This document shows, in pieces, positions 59,581 through 64,000 of a stretch of 64,000 nucleotides of DNA. The notes under the pieces are model-generated. The model did not search any database. It saw only the letters and a program-made list of their open reading frames with translations, and was not told the origin of the DNA. Position numbers and translations under genes: made by a program. The stretch covers positions 5,146,001-5,210,000 of the forward strand of contig JAETXT010000005.1 in assembly GCA_019188255.1 (NCBI GenBank), in the 5' to 3' direction. Each line of letters opens with the position of its first letter. Position 1 is the stretch's first letter. Origin of the DNA: Verticillium longisporum. Its lineage: Eukaryota; Ascomycota; Sordariomycetes; Glomerellales; Plectosphaerellaceae.

Positions 59581-62500
59581 ATGCCCGCCCACTCACCGCC
59601 CTCCCCCTCCGCTAAACCCCCGAAACGCGCCCGGCAGTCTTCCTTTGACGATGCGTCGCCGACGTCAGGAGGCGCCGACCAGAGCCCGTCGGCCGATCTC
59701 ACCGATGTCATCGGCGATAAGAGCAGCAAGTCTGCCGCCCAGCAGAGCAGCACGTTCCGCAACGTGAGCGCATGCAACCGGTGTCGCTTGCGCAAGAACC
59801 GATGCGATCAGAAGCTCCCGAGTTGCGCCAGTTGCGCCAAAGCCGGCGTCGCCTGTGTTGGTTATGACCCCATTACCAAGAAGGAGATCCCCAGGAGGTA
59901 TGCGCCGATGCAAAAGCATTCAGTTCCACCCGGCTCGCCGTGCTCACACTGCCAACAGTTATGTCTACTATCTTGAGATGCGCGTCGACCAGCTCGAGAC
60001 GTTACTGACGGCCAACAACATAACGTTCCCCCGCCGAGGACCTGGAACGCTGCTCAAGACCAGGCAACGAGCCCTCTAGATCCATCGCCGATTCAAACTT
60101 TTCCGCCCGCTCCGAGAGCATTGACAGCCCTAGCACGACGAAGAATCAGCAGCCCATACGACCCGATCTTGAGAAGACGAAGAAAGCCGATGCTAACCAG
60201 GGCATGCTCAACATTGTCAGCCCCTCGAAACCCCGATCTCTTGCCTCTGCGTCTGGCGTATCTTTCAACCGTGTCGTTTTCGCCGCTGTACAGTACTCTG
60301 TGTCGGATCACAATGGCACCTCAGACCGGGCTGGGGGCAAGGGCGCGATAGCCGGTGCCAGCGGCGGCGGCACCACCATGCGGGATTCCTTCTTTGGCTT
60401 ACACACCAAGCCTACCATTCGACCCGCGCCCTTCCCAGAGAAGGAAGTGGGTGCCAGACTGGTGACTCTGTATTTCGAGCACGCCAATCCGCAGATTCCC
60501 ATTTTGCATCGCACCGAATTCATGACAATGTTTGAGCAAGCATATGCCGCACCGGGTGGGCCTCAAGGCTCGCGCGAGCTGTACATGCTCAACATGGTGT
60601 TTGCCATTGGATGCGGTGTCATCGTTGGTGAGCCTGTCAAGTCAGAGGGGTCGGGTAGTGGCGGGCCAAGGAATCCGATCGACATGAACAAGTTCGGGCA
60701 GGCTCAACCCGAGGAATACCACGCGAGCGCCATTGTTCATCTTGAGGCATGTCTAGGGTCCAGTGGAGGCGGGTTGGAGGTATTGCAGGCTGTTTTGCTA
60801 CTGGCGAACTTTGCCCTGCTTCGACCAGTGCCTCCAGGTCTCTGGTATGTGTTATGCTGCATGGGTGTGATGTGTTCTAGCTAACAAGCAAAGGTATATC
60901 ATTGGTGTTGCTGTGCGACTGGCCGTCGATTTGGGTTTGCATTACGAAGATGGTAGCGATGTCGAGACGGCGATACCGGACCTTCCTCCTGCCGGCTCGG
61001 AACCCGAAAGCAAGGAGACGCGCGAAACAAGAGAGAGCCATGCGCGCGAGCGCGGTAGGCGGCTTTATATTCGCGACATGAGGCGGCGGCTCTGGTGGTG
61101 TACGTATTCCTTCGATCGTCTCGTCAGCACATGCGTTGGCAGGCCGTTTGGCATCAGCGACCAGGTCATCACGACTGAATTTCCCTCTCTCCTCGACGAC
61201 CAGTACGTCACGCCAGCCGGTTTCCTCGAACCCCCGCCACTCGAACTGCCTGAGCCGAGTTACAAGAACGTTGCCTATCATTATTTCAAGCTGCGACTCC
61301 TCCAGTCGGAAATTCTGCAAGTATTGCAGTACAACCAAACACAAGTGGCTCGCGCAGTTGGACAAAACTTTACCAACTCCGATATGCACACCCATCTACC
61401 CTCGCCTTTTTTGGTCAGATTCGACTCATTCCGTTCATGGAGAATTGATGTCGACCGGAGGCTCTACCAATGGAAGAACTCGGCGCCGACGAGGGACGAG
61501 ACGGGCGTGGCATTCTCGACCGAATTCCTTGAGCTCAATTACTGGCAAGCCATCATCATGCTCTACCGACAGAGCTTGAGCGTTCCGGCCATGTTTGAGG
61601 GGGAATACAATACATCGACCGAGGTCAACAGCCCGACAGCGTTCCAGGCGGAGCTGTGGGAGGACGAGGATCGCATTTACCTCAAGGTCGCAGAGGCAGG
61701 ACAGAAGATCTTGCGCATTTACAGACAACTCCACCTGAGCGGACTCGTCAGCTATACTTACCTATCCACCCACCATCTGTTCATGGCGGGAATATCGTAC
61801 CTCTACGCTATCTGGCACTCGCCCATCGTGAGGAGCCGCTTGGTAAGTACCGGCCCTCTGAGTGTCGAACTTTCCTAACACGAGCCTAGACGATGGACGA
61901 AGTTGACTTCACCATTTTGGCTGCCAAATCCGTCTTCACAGATCTCACCGACAAGTGCCCGCCAGCTGAGACGTGCCGCGACGCCTTCGACCGCACCGCC
62001 AAGGCAACAATCAAGATGGCCAACTCGACTGGAGGTTTTGACTCTGTCGTTCAGCGTAAGAGCAAGGAAGGCCGCATAGATTGGAACTCGACCAGCGGCG
62101 ACGGGTCATCGACAGCAAATGGCCCGCGGCGGAGACAGCCCTCGCGGCCCCAGCAAACCCATTTTCAAATGGACCTGTCGTTGTCTGACGGTCTTTCGTC
62201 GCCAAGTCAGTCCGTCGGGGGCGAGCTTCCACCGACACAGTCGCCAGTCACGTCCCGCTCCAAGACGTTCGAGGCAGATCCCTTCAGCCTCCTCCCCCGC
62301 CAGCAGCGCGCCCAGGCCAGTCCCTCCGACGTCTCGCACGATCCGACCATGGTCCCGTCCCCGACTCTTCTCCGCCGGGACACGAACAGCTCGTATCACG
62401 CGCCGACGCCGTATCAGTCGGTGCCCAGCGTGTCGAACACGAAGATGGAGTATCCCGACTCAAACATGGTGGACTTTTTCCAGAGCCTGCAGCAGATGGA

Positions 62501-62750
62501 GGGAGGCCCCGGCAACGGCGGCGGCAACAACAATGGCGGCGGCGACATGGCGTCGGCAGCGGCGGGCAACGGGGCCGACATGGCCCAGCAGCAGCTCGAT
62601 CTTGGGTTCGGCATCAACTGGGACAACCTGCATCATGACTTTAGCGAGGGGCAGCAAATGAACCTATTTGATGGGTTTTTCTTTGGGGGTCAGCAAAACG
62701 GGAGCGGCGCCAATGGGAACGGCAATGGCAACGGCGCCAACGGTGCGTGA
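59581..62750 (+). CDS. PPR1-type Zn(II)2Cys6 transcription factor, with apparent frameshift
   Basis: Exons are 59581 to 59897, 59959 to 60844, 60894 to 61842 and 61890 to 62750; about 1003 aa after one surplus base is discounted. The zinc cluster is residues 65 to 92 (ACNRCRLRKNRCDQKLPSC, then ASCAKAGVAC), C-X2-C-X6-C-X6-C-X2-C-X6-C. The linker and dimerisation start VACVGYDPITKKEIPRSYVY and YLEMRVDQLETLL closely recall yeast Ppr1. The middle homology (fungal_trans) region includes LYFEHANPQIPILHRTEFMT and RDMRRRLWWCTYSFDRLVS. The tail is Gly/Asn-rich. Ppr1 activates pyrimidine genes in yeast, but filamentous homologues of this subtype regulate other pathways, so the target is not assigned. 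The frame breaks at the C run 60028 to 60032, between NNITFP and EDLERCSRPGNEP. Confidence 0.9.
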
Positions 62751-63142
62751 TGATTCCGGCGGGAGAGAGAGATTCACCGGGAAAGCAAGGCGGACGGGCA
62801 GCCAGCATGTCGGGGTGTAAAGTACATACGGTCAGGGAGAGGCAGAGAGAAAAGGAGGACGACAAGGAGGAGGAAATACCCATTGAGGTAGAGAGACATG
62901 TGCATATTTTTCTGGAATGAATGATGACTGATGGGGCGATGGTTTCGCCCTGACTGGAAGTGTCACAGGAGATCTGCATGCGTCGTGTCTGCCAGCACAT
63001 TGTGTCTATCTGATTTCTCTCTTTGACATGGAATCTTGCTTCGTGGCAATGTGCATTATCCTTCTCCGACTCGTTTATGCTGCCGAGTCATCGCTCCCTC
63101 CGTCTTCCCCCTTTGCCTTTCGGGTCCAAAGAGCACGTCACC
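62751..63142. other. Convergent intergenic region
   Basis: 392 bp between two stop codons. It is purine-rich just after the PPR1-like gene (GGAGGACGACAAGGAGGAGG). No gene was seen. Confidence 0.6.
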
Positions 63143-63939
63143 TCAGAGGTCCTTTGACCCCTTGACCTCGCCGCTGTGGACGTCAAGCCACGACACGGGC
63201 GCCAGCACGACGGCCCCGACGACGCTCAGCAGCGTGGCAAAGACCTGCCAGGCGGCCAGCAGCGGGGCGCCGACCCAGGGGACGAGAAACTTGAGCCACT
63301 CGGTCGTCTGGTAGAGGTCCTCCTGCGCCGTGATAAAGTAGCGCTGCTTGCCGGCGGCACCGTTGGCGGGCACGCCGACGGCCTCGTTCTCGGGGCCGGG
63401 GGAGCCGGCGCCGGCGCGGATGGGCAGGAGGCCGCCGGTGGTGTGGACGTCGTGGGGCGCGGGGCGGTGGTCGAGGTGGAGGACGGTGGTGAGGCGGATG
63501 CGCGGGGTGTAGAAGGGGAGGAAGAAGAAGGTGAAGGCCTGGGTGATCTGGAGGTAGAGGAGGTTCTGCTTCTGGTCGTGGACGGCGGAGCTTATGTCCA
63601 CGTCGATGTGGGGCGAGAGGATGCGGTACCAGCGGTAGATGAAGAGCATGGCGCGGCGCGTGCTGACGGGGGAGTCGGGCAGGAAGGGCAGGGAGTTGGT
63701 GGGGATGGAGAGGGCGCGGCAGAAGGGGTGGGCGAAGGTCGCGTCGGGGGTGAAGTATGTCTCGAGAGTCTGCTGCTGCTCGGCCGGTGTGCCCTGGGTG
63801 AGGGACTTGATGATGGGGCGGATTTCCTTGACTGACAGGGAGGGGGCGTGGTGGTTAGTGATGATGGATGCAGGCGAGGGGGAGAGGCGCGGGAGATCTG
63901 CGCAATGGTCAATGGTGGGAGCCTACCTGGGTGATCCAT
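63143..63939 (-). CDS. SigF-like NTF2-like domain protein
   Basis: Exons are 63939 to 63927 (13 nt: MDHP plus one base) and 63831 to 63143, with a GTAGGC donor and CTGTCAG acceptor; 233 aa. The start VKEIRPIIKSLTQGTPAEQQ, then LETYFTPDATFAHPFCRAL and FIYRWYRILSPHIDVDISS, matches the fungal SigF-like NTF2-like domain. These are small cone-shaped folds that often bind a ligand. The strand TTVLHLDHRP is typical of the core. A C-terminal hydrophobic segment (VGAPLLAAWQVFATLLSVVG) may anchor it to a membrane, with WLKF and ISWL-like flanks. Biochemical role is unknown. The frame is intact throughout. Confidence 0.88.
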
Positions 63940-64000
63940 GGCTGCGACGGAGAGGAGTGGTTTGGATGGTGTGGCAGTCGGTGTTGCTCGGGTTGATGAA

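Overview
The window looks like chromosomal DNA from a filamentous ascomycete, most likely a Sordariomycete. It is GC-rich. Coding regions are split by many short introns of about 50 to 75 bp with GTATGT/GTAAGT/GTGAGT donors, CTAAC/CTGAC-type branch sites and CAG/TAG acceptors. The proteins best match fungal families: Zn(II)2Cys6 regulators, a DUF2421/ArAE transporter, NMA111, MOB3/phocein. No transposon, CRISPR array, rRNA or convincing tRNA gene was found. No secondary-metabolite cluster is present, so most of the window is housekeeping sequence.

Layout from left to right: the N-terminal part of a probable GRAM/VASt (Lam-type) lipid-transfer protein (minus, runs off the left edge); a large DUF2421 membrane transporter (minus); IST1 (plus); a lineage-restricted hypothetical gene (plus); the AP-2 sigma adaptin (minus); the HtrA-like protease NMA111 (minus); a small Myb/SANT-like lysine-rich protein (plus); a long DnaJ protein (minus); INCENP (minus) head to head with SMC2 (plus); a mARC-like MOSC protein (minus); an 8 kb gene-free interval; a Zn(II)2Cys6 factor (plus); the STRIPAK subunit MOB3/phocein (minus) head to head with a ZNG1/CobW metallochaperone (plus); NOT2 of CCR4-NOT (plus); a Cue1-like ER ubiquitin factor (plus); an unknown membrane-associated protein (plus); a PPR1-type Zn(II)2Cys6 factor (plus); and a SigF-like NTF2-like protein (minus) at the right edge.

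Exon structures were built by hand from splice signals, reading phase and family conservation. Several give exactly the expected family length (AP-2 sigma 143 aa, NMA111 1026 aa, SMC2 1179 aa once a single missing base is allowed for). A repeated oddity is single-base frameshifts in short G/C runs inside otherwise intact conserved genes: the DUF2421 transporter, INCENP, SMC2, MOB3, the PPR1-like factor, and three in the unknown gene near 57.6 kb. They look like base-calling or assembly errors rather than gene decay, but this cannot be settled from the sequence alone.

The most biologically suggestive items are: the divergent INCENP/SMC2 promoter with forkhead-like and CGCG elements; the 8 kb non-coding interval before a regulator gene; a 12-nt micro-exon in the CobW gene; an unusually long NOT2 intron holding a phase-compatible open segment; and a dispersed CCTAGGTA palindrome family confined to intergenic DNA.
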